Of a DNA stretch of 64,000 nt, positions 7,315 to 15,365 are shown in pieces (position 1 is the stretch's first letter; each line of letters begins with the position of its first letter). Below the pieces are notes generated by a model. That model did no database searches. It was not told the DNA's origin and saw only the letters and a program-made list of their open reading frames with translations. The stretch is from NCBI RefSeq assembly GCF_003121985.1, contig NZ_QEWP01000003.1, positions 310,001 to 374,000 on the forward strand. Direction: 5' to 3'. A program made the position numbers and the translations under genes. The DNA is from Marinilabilia rubra (GTDB taxonomy: Bacteria; Bacteroidota; Bacteroidia; Bacteroidales; Marinilabiliaceae).

Positions 7315-8454
7315 TTAAAAAAACTCCGCCTCAGTAACAAAAAAGCTGGGAGAAAATGTCAACTGAAGTCCCGGGGCAAAGTCAAACCGGGCATCCGGAA
7401 TGTCGTAATACCCTTCGAAAAGAAAAGAGAACTTGATTTTTTTGAGAAAAATACGGTTGTAGGCCACTTTCATGGTTGCGAGTTCGCGGGTGGGGATGTA
7501 AATATTGTCGCGAATCAATGAAACCGACTGGAAGTTGCCACCTCCGCGTAAGGCTATAAAATCATGACCGCGATAATAACCGGCCAACAGGTTAAAGCTG
7601 CGGGTATCGGCAGTAGCCCCAACATAAAAAGCATTTCCTGAGTTCACATCCATGGGTCCGACTTCGTTTATGTTGCGGTAGTTCATGGCATAGCCAAACA
7701 CTCCCACATCATTGAAAACCCCATTTAGCTTTCGATTTACTTTTATTCCTGCAGCCAGGTTCATGGATGTTTGCACTTTCTCCACATAGTTGCTCACTTC
7801 TCCTCCGCGATGTACAGCCATCATATTTACAGGAAGTGTTATTTGCCAGGGCTGCACAGAGTCATTCAGAAGCGTTGGAGCAGCGCTCATCCCGGCTGTA
7901 AACCACTCGGGAAAATCATCGCCCTCCTGAACATACTGTTCCCAATCCACCCAAACATCCATTTTCAACCAGGGGCGATTAACCAGGAATTGAACCCCGT
8001 TCTCTACAGGTCGTGTAAACTGACGTTCGGTATCGAAAAGTGGCTCAATCACTTCGTGATGAAGGTGACCTCTCAGAGATCCCATGATAACCTCAAAGGA
8101 GGGTGACATTTTGAGGTGGGCCGAGAGAACAGGCCGTACTTTACTGTAATAATCCAGGCCACTGTATTGCTGGACAAAAAGTCCGGCACGCAGTCGAAGC
8201 TTATCTCCGGCGTAATACATCAAAGAGGGCTGAATACCATAACCAATAAGTGTATGTCCCCAGGCAAACTTGTTTTTGTATTCGTTATCTTTTACAAAGT
8301 TGAAATTGGAAACCTGGAGAAGCAGCTGATTGGCACGATGTTTTTCAAACTCCGGATAGTAGTGACGAAATTCATTTGTGAGTTGAGCGCTGGTAACCTC
8401 ACTCCCAAGGAGTAATAAAACACCCACCAGATATTTCAGAAAGAATCGCGTCAT
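7315..8454 (-). CDS. Outer-membrane beta-barrel protein, unknown function
   Basis: 379 residues with a signal peptide (about 1-23, LVGVLLLLGSEVTSAQ). The mature part alternates aromatic and polar residues over many short strands, for example LRLRAGLFVQQYSGLDYY and FNLLAGYYRGHDFIALR. It ends in FF with a terminal Phe, the usual C-terminal signal of outer-membrane barrels. No named family is recognised. It is the last minus-strand gene after the two cation transporters, with an 82-bp gap to the CDF gene, so it could be a passive outer-membrane partner of metal efflux, but this is inferred from position only. Confidence 0.7.
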   Translation of the reverse strand: MTRFFLKYLVGVLLLLGSEVTSAQLTNEFRHYYPEFEKHRANQLLLQVSNFNFVKDNEYKNKFAWGHTLIGYGIQPSLMYYAGDKLRLRAGLFVQQYSGLDYYSKVRPVLSAHLKMSPSFEVIMGSLRGHLHHEVIEPLFDTERQFTRPVENGVQFLVNRPWLKMDVWVDWEQYVQEGDDFPEWFTAGMSAAPTLLNDSVQPWQITLPVNMMAVHRGGEVSNYVEKVQTSMNLAAGIKVNRKLNGVFNDVGVFGYAMNYRNINEVGPMDVNSGNAFYVGATADTRSFNLLAGYYRGHDFIALRGGGNFQSVSLIRDNIYIPTRELATMKVAYNRIFLKKIKFSFLFEGYYDIPDARFDFAPGLQLTFSPSFFVTEAEFF

Positions 8455-8536
8455 AACCCTGAAAAGAATATAATTTCAAACCCAAATTTGTTCGTCCCCC
8501 CTTTATACTGCAAAACAGGAAAAAAGTTTGTCTGAA

Positions 8537-9421
8537 TCAAATGTGATTACACTCAATGTCATTCTCTGTATGCTGTTCTACCTGAATTGTGGCATGTGAG
8601 ATATCAAATTTTTTCTCTAACATGCCCTGAACACCGGCCAAAAATTGATCACCACCTCCCTCAGGAACTACCAGATGGACCGAAATAGCTGTTTTATTGG
8701 TACTCAATGCCCAAACATGAAGGTCGTGTGCATCTTCAACACCAGGATACTTATTCAACGAGTTGCGAACCTCATCGATGTCAATTTTTTTGGGTACTGC
8801 GTCAAGTGCCAGATTAATGGAATCAACAAACAACCCCCAGGTACCATATAACACAACAGCAATGATAACAAAACTCACGGCGGGGTCAATCCACTGAAGG
8901 CCGGTGGTATTGATCAGCCAGCCGGCAACAACGACTCCAAGCGAAACTGCTGCATCAGCAGCCATGTGCAGAAATGCACCTTTAATATTGAGGTCGTGCT
9001 TCTGCCCTTTCATAAATAACAATGCGGTAATGGTATTGATCACTACACCTATACCAGCTACTATCATAACACTACTTCCGGCAACCGGCTCAGGATTCTC
9101 CAGTTTAACGATGGCATCCTTAGCAATAAAAAAGACTGCAATAAACAGCAATACGGCGTTTAGGATAGAAGACAGAATGGTACTTCGCTGCAATCCGTAA
9201 GTGAATTTTCCATTGGGCTTTTTCCCGGCCAGGCGGAATGCGCCCCATGCAAAAAAGAGCCCCAACACATCGCTGGCATTGTGCCCTGCATCAGCCAAAA
9301 GGGCTGATGAATTGGCCATCAAACCGTAAAACACTTCAACGCCTACAAAAGCCAGATTTAATCCGATGCCGATCGCAAAAGCTCTTCCGCTGGTAATATG
9401 ATGATGGTGTGAATGAGACAT
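8537..9421 (-). CDS. Cation diffusion facilitator (Zn/Co/Cd efflux), CzcD/ZitB type
   Basis: Metal/proton antiporter of the inner membrane. The 294 residues begin with a His-rich MSHSHHHHIT tail, then six membrane helices. The metal site is visible as HNASD in TM2 (about 47-51) and HMAAD in TM5 (about 151-155), the HxxxD pairs of zinc-type CDFs. The C-terminal domain (about 205-290) with DAHDLHVWALS and SHATIQVEQH is the cytoplasmic metal-sensing dimer domain. A second, divergent CDF lies 120 bp upstream on the same strand. The intervening DNA has short AT-rich repeats and no clear promoter. Confidence 0.93.
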   Translation of the reverse strand: MSHSHHHHITSGRAFAIGIGLNLAFVGVEVFYGLMANSSALLADAGHNASDVLGLFFAWGAFRLAGKKPNGKFTYGLQRSTILSSILNAVLLFIAVFFIAKDAIVKLENPEPVAGSSVMIVAGIGVVINTITALLFMKGQKHDLNIKGAFLHMAADAAVSLGVVVAGWLINTTGLQWIDPAVSFVIIAVVLYGTWGLFVDSINLALDAVPKKIDIDEVRNSLNKYPGVEDAHDLHVWALSTNKTAISVHLVVPEGGGDQFLAGVQGMLEKKFDISHATIQVEQHTENDIECNHI

Positions 9422-9540
9422 TCTATTTAGATTTTTAGATGTTAGATGATTAGAGGCTAGACGTTAGAGATTGGAAGCTGGATATTAGACAATTAAACTC
9501 CTCCTTGATCTAAAAATCTTCCATCTAAACATCTAATATT

Positions 9541-10338
9541 CTACTTCGATAATTTTATTATCCGGATGGCTCCCCAAACCACCAGACAAAATACAATACT
9601 TCCGGTTACCAGGTCAGGGATAGCCGATTCTGTCCAGTAAACCAAACCGGCTGAAATAATGATGCCTGTGTTAATTATAACATCATTGGAAGTACAAATC
9701 ATGCTCGCTTTAACATGCTCCCCTTTACTTTTCGACTTTTGCAACAAGTATAGACTGGTTGCATTGGCAGCCAAGGCAAAAATGGAAACCACAATCATGG
9801 CACGGAAATCGGGAAAAATATCGGCTCCGGTAACGCGTCTGATGACCTCTATCAAACCCATCGTAGCCAAAGCCAGCTGAAGATAACCACTTACGGCTGC
9901 CACCCGCTTCTTGCGAACCACCAGAGCTCCAACCGCCCACAAGCTTAAACCATAAACAAACGCATCCGCCAACATGTCCAGGGAATCCGCAACCAACCCC
10001 ATCGAACCTGAAAGAAGGCCGGCAATCATTTCACCAACAAAAAATGCCGCATTGATGATTAGAACAGCCCAAAGCATTTTACGTTCGCGAGAAAGATCTT
10101 CTATTTCAAAGGCATCCACTTCCACATCAGACACCGACTTAAGCTTTCCTCCCATATTCAGAGACTCGATCAGTGGGGTTATTTCTTCTCCATCACCTTC
10201 ATGTATAACGTCTAGCTGACGACCATCTAAATCAAACTCTAAATGCTTAACTCCGGGAACTTCCTCCATTTTCATACGAATAATCCGCTCTTCTGAAGGA
10301 CAATCCATTCCTGGTATTTTATAGCATAATTTCTTCAT
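9541..10338 (-). CDS. Cation transporter with N-terminal metal-binding HMA-like domain
   Basis: 265-residue fusion. Residues 1-70 form a ferredoxin-like metal-binding domain with the motif GMDCPSEE, in which a single Cys plus acidic residues replaces the usual CxxC. Residues 90-265 are a CDF membrane domain: DSLDMLADAFVYG is the TM2 metal motif (DxxxD) and TSNDVIIN marks the TM5 equivalent. The C-terminal cytoplasmic dimer domain of ordinary CDFs is missing, as the protein ends just after the last helix (RIIKLSK). It probably exports or handles a divalent metal. A -7 box at 10344-10351 is only 5 bp before the ATG, so the transcript may be leaderless. Confidence 0.85.
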   Translation of the reverse strand: MKKLCYKIPGMDCPSEERIIRMKMEEVPGVKHLEFDLDGRQLDVIHEGDGEEITPLIESLNMGGKLKSVSDVEVDAFEIEDLSRERKMLWAVLIINAAFFVGEMIAGLLSGSMGLVADSLDMLADAFVYGLSLWAVGALVVRKKRVAAVSGYLQLALATMGLIEVIRRVTGADIFPDFRAMIVVSIFALAANATSLYLLQKSKSKGEHVKASMICTSNDVIINTGIIISAGLVYWTESAIPDLVTGSIVFCLVVWGAIRIIKLSK

Positions 10339-10343
10339 GTGGC

Positions 10344-10351
10344 CAAAATTA
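10344..10351 (-). promoter_or_regulatory. Possible -7 box of the HMA-CDF gene
   Basis: On the minus strand it reads TAATTTTG, a match to TAnnTTTG, 5 bp before the ATG at 10338. No good -33 element is seen at 19 bp. If real, the mRNA would begin at or next to the start codon. Confidence 0.35.
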
Positions 10352-10460
10352 GAAACAAAACATTAAAAGAGAACCAATTTTCGCTCCGGATGGTTTAAAA
10401 TACCAACAATTGGGGATGACCAACAAAGTAAGAAGTTGAACAAGCAGAAGGAGAAAAAAA

Positions 10461-10491
10461 TTGCTGCAGGCATAGAAAGTTGCTATCTTTG
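10461..10491 (+). promoter_or_regulatory. Promoter of the toxin-antitoxin pair
   Basis: TTG (10461-10463) and TATCTTTG (10484-10491) separated by 20 nt. The -7 box is a full consensus match. The antitoxin ATG follows at 10518. Confidence 0.65.
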
Positions 10492-10517
10492 AAAAAGAAA
10501 TCAACACAAAGGCTATT

Positions 10518-10751
10518 ATGCATCTCCAATACATTCCGGACAAAGAGGGTAAAACAGCGGGGGTTTTCATCCCCATTAAGGACTGGGAAAAACTAAAGTC
10601 TAAATATAAAGAACTGGAAAAGGAAGAATCATCCTCATTTGAAATTCCGGATTGGCATAAAAACATTCTTGACGAAAGACTTAAAATGCTTGAAAAAGAT
10701 CCCGATAATCTAATTAACTGGGAGGAAGCAAAGAAAAATTTCAACCTTTAA
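10518..10751 (+). CDS. Antitoxin of a RelE/ParE-type module
   Basis: 77-residue acidic protein. The N-terminal half, with GVFIPIKDWEKLKSKYKE (about 16-33), resembles the AbrB/Phd-like or wHTH antitoxins that precede RelE/ParE toxins in Bacteroidota. The C-terminal half (FEIPDWHKNILDERLKML, then INWEEAKKNF) is the usual toxin-binding tail. The toxin gene starts 1 bp after its stop. The antitoxin frame is intact although the toxin is broken, so it may persist for its own regulation, to neutralise other toxins, or simply because the mutation is recent. Confidence 0.8.
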   Translation: MHLQYIPDKEGKTAGVFIPIKDWEKLKSKYKELEKEESSSFEIPDWHKNILDERLKMLEKDPDNLINWEEAKKNFNL

Positions 10752-10752
10752 A

Positions 10753-11046
10753 ATGCCCTATTCTCTTAAAATCCAACCACAGGTTTTTGCTGAATTGCAG
10801 GAGGCATCTGAGTTTTACAATAAACAGCAGCCCGGTTTGGGAAACAGATTTATCAGAACCATAGATAAAGAGTTCAAAAACCTTCAGAAATTTCCCTGGT
10901 TTCAAATTCGCTACAAGACCATAAGATGCAAGCCAGTTAAAAAATTCCCATAGCTCATTCACTATCTTGTTAGAGAAGGTGAATTAGAAATCATTATTGT
11001 AGGTGTAATAAATAACTGGAAAAAGCCAGATAAAAGGTTCAAATAA
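10753..11046 (+). pseudogene. RelE/ParE-type toxin with an in-frame stop codon
   Basis: The ribosome-dependent or gyrase-targeting toxin fold of the RelE/ParE superfamily is visible: YSLKIQPQVFAELQEASEFY, then KQQPGLGNRFIRTID and FPWFQIRYKTIRC. The frame is interrupted by TAG at 10951-10953 (codon 67), inside the conserved block that normally reads KFPYxIHY. Reading through gives KKFP, stop, LIHYLVREGELEIIIVGVI and ends in TAA at 11044-11046, 98 codons in all including both stops. Downstream residues are still family-like, so this is a recent nonsense change (TAT or TAC to TAG). The truncated 66-residue product lacks the last beta strands and should be inactive. A sequencing error is the main alternative. 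Confidence 0.8.
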
Positions 11047-11050
11047 GTTT

Positions 11051-11494
11051 ATGTGGACAGACCTCGGATACCTTGGCCTTTTTCTGGCCAGTTTTTTAGC
11101 AGCTACAGTAATACCTTTTAGCTCGGAGTTTGTCCTCAGTGGTATGCTGGCAGCCGGTGGCGATCCTGTATTGAGTCTCATTACTGCAACCACGGGCAAC
11201 TGGTTGGGCGGACTTACTTCCTACTACATTGGCTGGCTGGGTAAATACGAATGGATCGAGAAATACCTGCGAATCCCAAAATCAAAACTTGAGAAGTGGC
11301 ATGATAAAGTTTCCGGGCGAGAGTGGTGGATTGCCCTGTTTTGCTGGCTGCCGGGGATAGGAGATATTCTTGCGGTAATGCTGGGACTTCTGAAAAGTAA
11401 TTTTTGGTTATCTGCAACCGGAATGCTTGTGGGAAAGGCTTTGCGCTATGTGGTTTGGAGCTTGTTGACTTTGGAGGTGATTTCGAATATTTGA
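11051..11494 (+). CDS. yqaA: YqaA-family membrane protein (SNARE-associated/DedA-like)
   Basis: 147-residue inner-membrane protein of the VTT/DedA group. Visible features are the N-terminal helix GLFLASFLAATVIPFSSE (the P-F-S-S-E re-entrant motif, about 10-27), GNWLGGLTSYYIGWLG (about 49-64) with a conserved Gly/Asn pattern, and WWIALFCWLPGIGDILAV (about 92-109) with the W-LPG-GD motif. Family members are flippase-like or homeostasis proteins; the exact substrate is unknown here. It starts only 4 bp after the end of the broken toxin frame and is probably co-transcribed with the module. Confidence 0.88.
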   Translation: MWTDLGYLGLFLASFLAATVIPFSSEFVLSGMLAAGGDPVLSLITATTGNWLGGLTSYYIGWLGKYEWIEKYLRIPKSKLEKWHDKVSGREWWIALFCWLPGIGDILAVMLGLLKSNFWLSATGMLVGKALRYVVWSLLTLEVISNI

Positions 11495-11918
11495 AGGTAG
11501 GATGGTGGAAAGGTTGAAGGGTACCAAGGGTTAAGATTTGGATTGCAAAGGCAGGCAAAGCTTTAATAATGTAACATACTCAGCCTTTAACCCGGAAGAA
11601 TATAAACAAGAGGCAGGGAGGCACGGCCGGGCGTCTTTTCTTTGTTTTTAAGGCTCAATACTCCGTTAAACTTTTATAAGGCACTTGTAGTCAGTTATTT
11701 ATATCTAAACGACTATTTGTACTAAGGTGCAGATTTTCAATATCATACGATTCATCTTATGTCTAAAAATCTAACGATCTATTGTAAGGCTTAGAGGGCC
11801 TCCTTTTATATGAACATTGGGATGCACACTTATTCTGGTTTCATCCTTTCCTATGAGTTCTTCTTTTTACTCACGTTGCAGTACCATCCAACCATTTCAC
11901 CTTTCCACCATCCACCTC
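11495..11918. other. Intergenic region with dispersed repeats
   Basis: No gene is supported. It holds a copy of the GACGC/GCGTC-type palindrome at about 11617-11639 (degenerate), a short dispersed element TCTAAAAATCTAACGATCTA at 11760-11779 that recurs inverted at 17226-17250, and low-complexity tracts of the type GGATGGTGGAAAGG (11500-11515 and, inverted, 11885-11925). Confidence 0.55.
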
Positions 11919-12407
11919 TCACTCTCTTGGTGCCCCAAAAACCTGCACCCAATATTTGCCGTCGTGTGACAGAGCCGCACCCATTTCCGTGAATTCCCCA
12001 TTCATAATATTACTACAGTGCCCAGGGCTATCGAGCCACCCTTTAACCACTTCACTCACAGAAGGGGGCCCCATGGCTACGTTTTCTCCAACAGTGCGCC
12101 ACAGAAAATCTTCCCGCTCAACCCGGTCAACCACCGAGGATTTATCCGATCCGGTATGAGCAAAAAAGTCATTAGTAGCCATATCATCGGCGTGCTTTTG
12201 GGCCGCTTTGGCAAGTTTCTCATTCCACTCAAGTGGTTCAACAGCATCATGCCTGGTGCCCCCACAGCGTCTCTTTTCCAGACGGGCCTCATTGACCAGT
12301 TCCAGCATTTCCTGTTGATCGAACTCAACTGTTGATTCCTCCGGACCTTGCGCAGAAACAAAAGTGACTGTCATTATAAGCAGTATGGCAAAAACAAGAT
12401 TCTTCAT
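11919..12407 (-). CDS. CAP-domain (SCP/PR-1) exported protein
   Basis: 162 residues from the ATG at 12407, chosen because it gives a clean signal peptide (MKNLVFAILLIMTVTFVSAQ) while the upstream extension runs into a dispersed repeat. The CAP domain follows: MLELVNEARLEKRRCGG, LEWNEKLAKAAQKHADDM with the helix-1 pattern, then FFAHTGSD with the family His, VGENVAMG, and SPGHCSNIMN with the second His, both lining the CAP cavity. Bacterial CAP proteins of this YkwD type are secreted and of unclear function; some are proteases or lipid binders. A pair of Cys (RRCGG and GHCSN) could form a disulphide. Confidence 0.9.
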   Translation of the reverse strand: MKNLVFAILLIMTVTFVSAQGPEESTVEFDQQEMLELVNEARLEKRRCGGTRHDAVEPLEWNEKLAKAAQKHADDMATNDFFAHTGSDKSSVVDRVEREDFLWRTVGENVAMGPPSVSEVVKGWLDSPGHCSNIMNGEFTEMGAALSHDGKYWVQVFGAPRE

Positions 12408-12454
12408 AATTGCATTTTTAAAGTTTAATAATCCCGAAGAAAAGCCCCCGTCCA

Positions 12455-12505
12455 ACCCTAAGGCGTTACCATTGGGCTAAGATTAGCTGTCCTTTCAGCC
12501 CGAGA
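12455..12505. repeat. Dispersed repeat family C
   Basis: Contains CTAAGGCGTTACCATTGGGC, then TAAGATTAGC and TTTCAGCCCGAG. Near-identical elements with GCCGTTGGGCTAAGATAATT and GGGCTTTCAGCCCGAGG lie at 59959-60012 and 61914-61965; a divergent inverted copy is at 45592-45640. Each can fold through complementary GGGCT/AGCCC parts. Confidence 0.7.
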
Positions 12506-12552
12506 AAGATTCAGGAATAAATGCGGATATTCATTAAAAGTCTTTGATCCCA

Positions 12553-13860
12553 TCAACTCTTCTGGGGATTATTGGCTTTCAGCGATCCGATAAATACAAT
12601 TATTACAAAACCTATACCAAGCCATCCCATGGAAGTGTAGGAGTTGAAAAAGCTCTTGGATAAACTGAACAGAAACGGGGCCAATGCACTGGCAAATACC
12701 AACATTGCCATGGCACGACCTGATATGGCTCCCAAATGCTTTCTGCCATAAAGATTAGGCCATGTAACGGAGTTGAGCACAGCAAATAAACCGCCGCTTA
12801 TTCCGGCTCCGGCTATTACCAGCCACAAGCCCCAGCCATCAAAAAGCCCAACCATGCCAATTACCCAAATGAATGCTCCTCCAATCATTACAAATAGTAG
12901 CTTCTTCAAAGGCATCATATCGCTCAGGAAGTTAAAAAGAAGCGACACCCCTACATTGATGATAGAAATTGGAAGAAAAACGGCTACGGCCTCTTCCCGA
13001 TCCAGGCCTGCTGAAGTGAAGATATCAACCATATGAAACGACAATCCTGTAATAAAGAAGGAATTGAAAGATAACATCATGGAATACATCCAGAAAGCCC
13101 TTGTGGAGAATGCCTCTTTAGGCTCAAACTGCTTCATTTCCGGACGCGGTTTGCGGGCTGCTTTTTTACTGCCCGATTTTCCATCAGGAACTAAACCATA
13201 TTGTTCCGGGTTATCGCGGTAAGTAATCCACATAAAAACGGCAATCACCACGATCGCCAAAGCAAGAAAACGCCAGGCTCCGGCCCAGTCCCATTGACGA
13301 ATAAGCATGTCAAACACCAGCGGAGAACTGGAAAATCCAAGGGAAATACTGATACTTACAAAGGCATTGATGCGCCCCCTGTAATGATCAAACCATTTCA
13401 TTATCATGTTGCGCGAAGCCATGGTTAAAACACCCTGACCGCTGAATCGCAGCATGAAGAAAAGCACCACCATCACAGCAAAAGGAACCAGCCAATGGTG
13501 AAAACCAGTAACCGTGACAATGCCTGAACTTATTACATTTGAAAAAGAGCTTAAAATAAGTGTGGTGGCTAGCAAAAAGGCTGAGATAACCCCAACCTCA
13601 CGAGCTCCCCGGCGATCGAACCACCGACCGGCTTTTCCCAACAGAAGTGAGCTCACAAAAGTCCCTACCATATAGGCAGCACTAAACTGATCACGGGTCA
13701 GTCCAAGAGCATCTTTTACAGGATCAGTAAACGCAGACACCCCGATGGTTTGGCCCGGAACACTGGCCCAAATCCCGATGGTTCCCATAAAAGCCACCAC
13801 ATACCCGTAAAAAAACGGCCACCTGGCCGGATGCAAGTTTTGTACCTTTTTCTTTCCCAT
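12553..13860 (-). CDS. MFS transporter, oxalate/formate or monocarboxylate type
   Basis: 435-residue major facilitator with about 12 membrane helices and a central cytoplasmic loop (about 220-245, rich in K/R). Motif A-like sequences are LGKAGRWFDRRGAREVG in loop 2-3 (about 74-90) and FLSDMMPLKKLL in loop 8-9. The region RFSGQGVLTMASRNMIMKWF (about 140-159) resembles the MCT/OxlT-like branch. The substrate is not determined. It is a single-gene unit; a -7 box (TAACTTTG, 13875 to 13868) sits 7 bp before the ATG. Confidence 0.85.
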   Translation of the reverse strand: MGKKKVQNLHPARWPFFYGYVVAFMGTIGIWASVPGQTIGVSAFTDPVKDALGLTRDQFSAAYMVGTFVSSLLLGKAGRWFDRRGAREVGVISAFLLATTLILSSFSNVISSGIVTVTGFHHWLVPFAVMVVLFFMLRFSGQGVLTMASRNMIMKWFDHYRGRINAFVSISISLGFSSSPLVFDMLIRQWDWAGAWRFLALAIVVIAVFMWITYRDNPEQYGLVPDGKSGSKKAARKPRPEMKQFEPKEAFSTRAFWMYSMMLSFNSFFITGLSFHMVDIFTSAGLDREEAVAVFLPISIINVGVSLLFNFLSDMMPLKKLLFVMIGGAFIWVIGMVGLFDGWGLWLVIAGAGISGGLFAVLNSVTWPNLYGRKHLGAISGRAMAMLVFASALAPFLFSLSKSFFNSYTSMGWLGIGFVIIVFIGSLKANNPQKS

Positions 13861-13867
13861 AATCCGG

Positions 13868-13875
13868 CAAAGTTA
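13868..13875 (-). promoter_or_regulatory. Possible -7 box of the MFS gene
   Basis: Minus-strand TAACTTTG matches TAnnTTTG, 7 bp upstream of the ATG at 13860. There is no matching -33 element, so support is partial. It would give a very short or absent leader. Confidence 0.35.
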
Positions 13876-14060
13876 CCAATAATGCCCCCTTAAGAATAAT
13901 TCCCTGTCACAAAAGCTATAAAAAAATGTGAAGGAGTATTTTGACAGATGATCATATTAACAGGCAGAAGACTGAATTTTGTTAATGAACCAATTAAGAA
14001 ACATTGGTTTCTACCAATACTTCGTACCTGCTTCACTCAGGTTGTTATTGCCTGAGTTTT

Positions 14061-14110
14061 TCTACCGATATTCCGTCCCTCCGGGACTTTTGATGATAGG
14101 GGTTAACCTG
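14061..14110 (+). repeat. Dispersed repeat family B
   Basis: TCTACCGATATTCCGTCCCT then CCGGGACTTTTG. The same core occurs at 20168-20240 (inverted, with GTGCCGTAGGTAC next to it), 59738-59780 and 61640-61730. The GTCCC-TCC-GGGAC part is a 6-bp hairpin. Confidence 0.75.
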
Positions 14111-14390
14111 GCTCCTTGCCTTGTCAGCTATAGAGCATCGTCAACCACTTTTCCATCTCCCCCTTCCAGCAAAATGTCGTACCTACTGCACTTTTTAATA
14201 CCCGGGGAACTGCATCTTTTTTGGACAAATTCGCATCGCCCAGGTTGTGTGAAAAATGGTTCTGCAATTACTTTCAGAACAACAAACGCAATCTTTCTAA
14301 CAAAAGATACTTTGCGCCATCGCGTCTTTGTATTTGCAATTTAACAGAGTAAAACAATAAGGGTTTTTTACAATTCCTTTGTCTATATTA

Positions 14391-14622
14391 GGAGCTGCTG
14401 AAAAAGTCAAAAGGGCAGAATTTACAAGCCGCCCAATCGAAAGAGTATTGAAATACTTCGAGATTGAGGCGGTGAAGTAAATTTTGTTCTTTTGATTAGC
14501 CAATTTCATATAATCAAGTGCAAAGAAATTCGAGTATATTGTGAAATAAGCTTGCACTTAAGTATTTGTTGAGAGGGTTTAAGGTTTTAATAGCAAGTTA
14601 AATATGCGTTTTTCAACGCTCC
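14391..14622. mobile_element. MITE-like element with terminal inverted repeats and 8-bp target duplication
   Basis: 232-bp non-coding element. Left end GGAGCTGCTGAAAAAGTC (14391-14408); right end, read inward on the other strand, GGAGCGTTGAAAAACGC (14622 to 14606). They align with one 1-nt gap and one substitution over the first 15 bases. The sequence CTATATTA is present directly on both sides (14383-14390 and 14623-14630), an 8-bp target-site duplication. Inside, a long hairpin spans 14419-14483 with arms AATTTAC/GTAAATT outside and AGTATT/AATACT at the tip. No transposase is encoded. The ends resemble those of IS families with CTGxTGxAAAA termini, but I cannot name the parent. It lies 46 bp upstream of the FMN-binding lipoprotein gene. 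Confidence 0.8.
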
Positions 14623-14676
14623 CTATATTAGCGAAGAAACATTTTCTTCTCACATCCATTTACAAAACACTCATCC

Positions 14677-15255
14677 ATGAAAAAAACATCTATCATTTTT
14701 ATTCTTGCCTTGTCAGCATTTATTATTCCGGCATGTCAAACGGCCCAGAAAGCGGACATTGATATCATAAAAAAATTCAAGCCCGAAGACAAATACTTCA
14801 AGTCTTCACTGATGAGTTTACACTTCATCATAGAAACCTCCTCCATTGAGAGGATCGATTCCACTTTTAATCAAATTATGGATGCGTACCAGCTTCCTTC
14901 TTCTGCAAGGGGTGTTCCTGATGGCAGTTACAGTGCTGCCTCTCCGGCAGATGCATTTGATTACCAACATGTGGTCTCCATCACTGTTAAGGATGAAAAA
15001 ATCACTTCGGTGGATTACAACGAAATCAAGCATAAAGGCACAGGAAAGCAGGAAGATTCAATCTATTGCAAGGAGATGGAACCTGCGGGAACAACTCCGG
15101 CTATTGCGTACCCATTAATGGAAGATCAACTGCTGGAAGAACAGGATATAATGAAGATAGATGCTGTTTCAGGAGCCACCTACTCCCTTTATCGAATGCG
15201 GTATGCTTTGACCATGGCATTAATGAAGGCCAGGATTGAAAACAGCCAGAAGTAG
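14677..15255 (+). CDS. FMN-binding-domain lipoprotein
   Basis: 192 residues. The signal peptide ends in the lipobox IPAC (Cys at 20), so the protein should be lipid-anchored. From about residue 80 it resembles the FMN_bind domain: PDGSYSAASP, VVSITVKDEKITSVDYN and near the end DAVSGATYSLYRM. The SGAT motif is the kind of site where ApbE attaches FMN through a phosphoester to Thr, as in NqrC and RnfG. This suggests an extracytoplasmic flavin electron carrier. Partner genes and apbE are not in the window. The MITE-like element immediately upstream may have displaced its original promoter; TATATTAG at 14624-14631 is only a partial -7 match. Confidence 0.8.
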   Translation: MKKTSIIFILALSAFIIPACQTAQKADIDIIKKFKPEDKYFKSSLMSLHFIIETSSIERIDSTFNQIMDAYQLPSSARGVPDGSYSAASPADAFDYQHVVSITVKDEKITSVDYNEIKHKGTGKQEDSIYCKEMEPAGTTPAIAYPLMEDQLLEEQDIMKIDAVSGATYSLYRMRYALTMALMKARIENSQK

Positions 15256-15365
15256 GTTCAGGCAGAAGGCAGTTGGGCTCATTATTCATTGATTGTTTAA
15301 AACTAATAAAAAACGCTCATCTCACCATTCTGCCCTTTTACCATTCCACCCTTCTACCCTTTTTC

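Larger units (their letters stand above)
13861..14676. other. Intergenic region with repeats and a MITE-like element
   Basis: No gene is supported. 14061-14110 holds dispersed repeat family B (TCTACCGATATTCCGTCCCT then CCGGGACTTT); 14305-14340 is a family A relative; 14391-14622 is the MITE-like element described separately. ORFs across 13979-14557 fall within these repeats and match no family. Confidence 0.6.

Noticed and set aside
7300-7521. 73-residue plus-strand ORF opposite the outer-membrane protein gene
   Set aside because: Fully inside the minus-strand coding region, with no family features.
13979-14557. ORFs on both strands upstream of the FMN-binding gene
   Set aside because: They lie within dispersed repeats and the MITE-like element and match no protein family; no transposase motif is visible.
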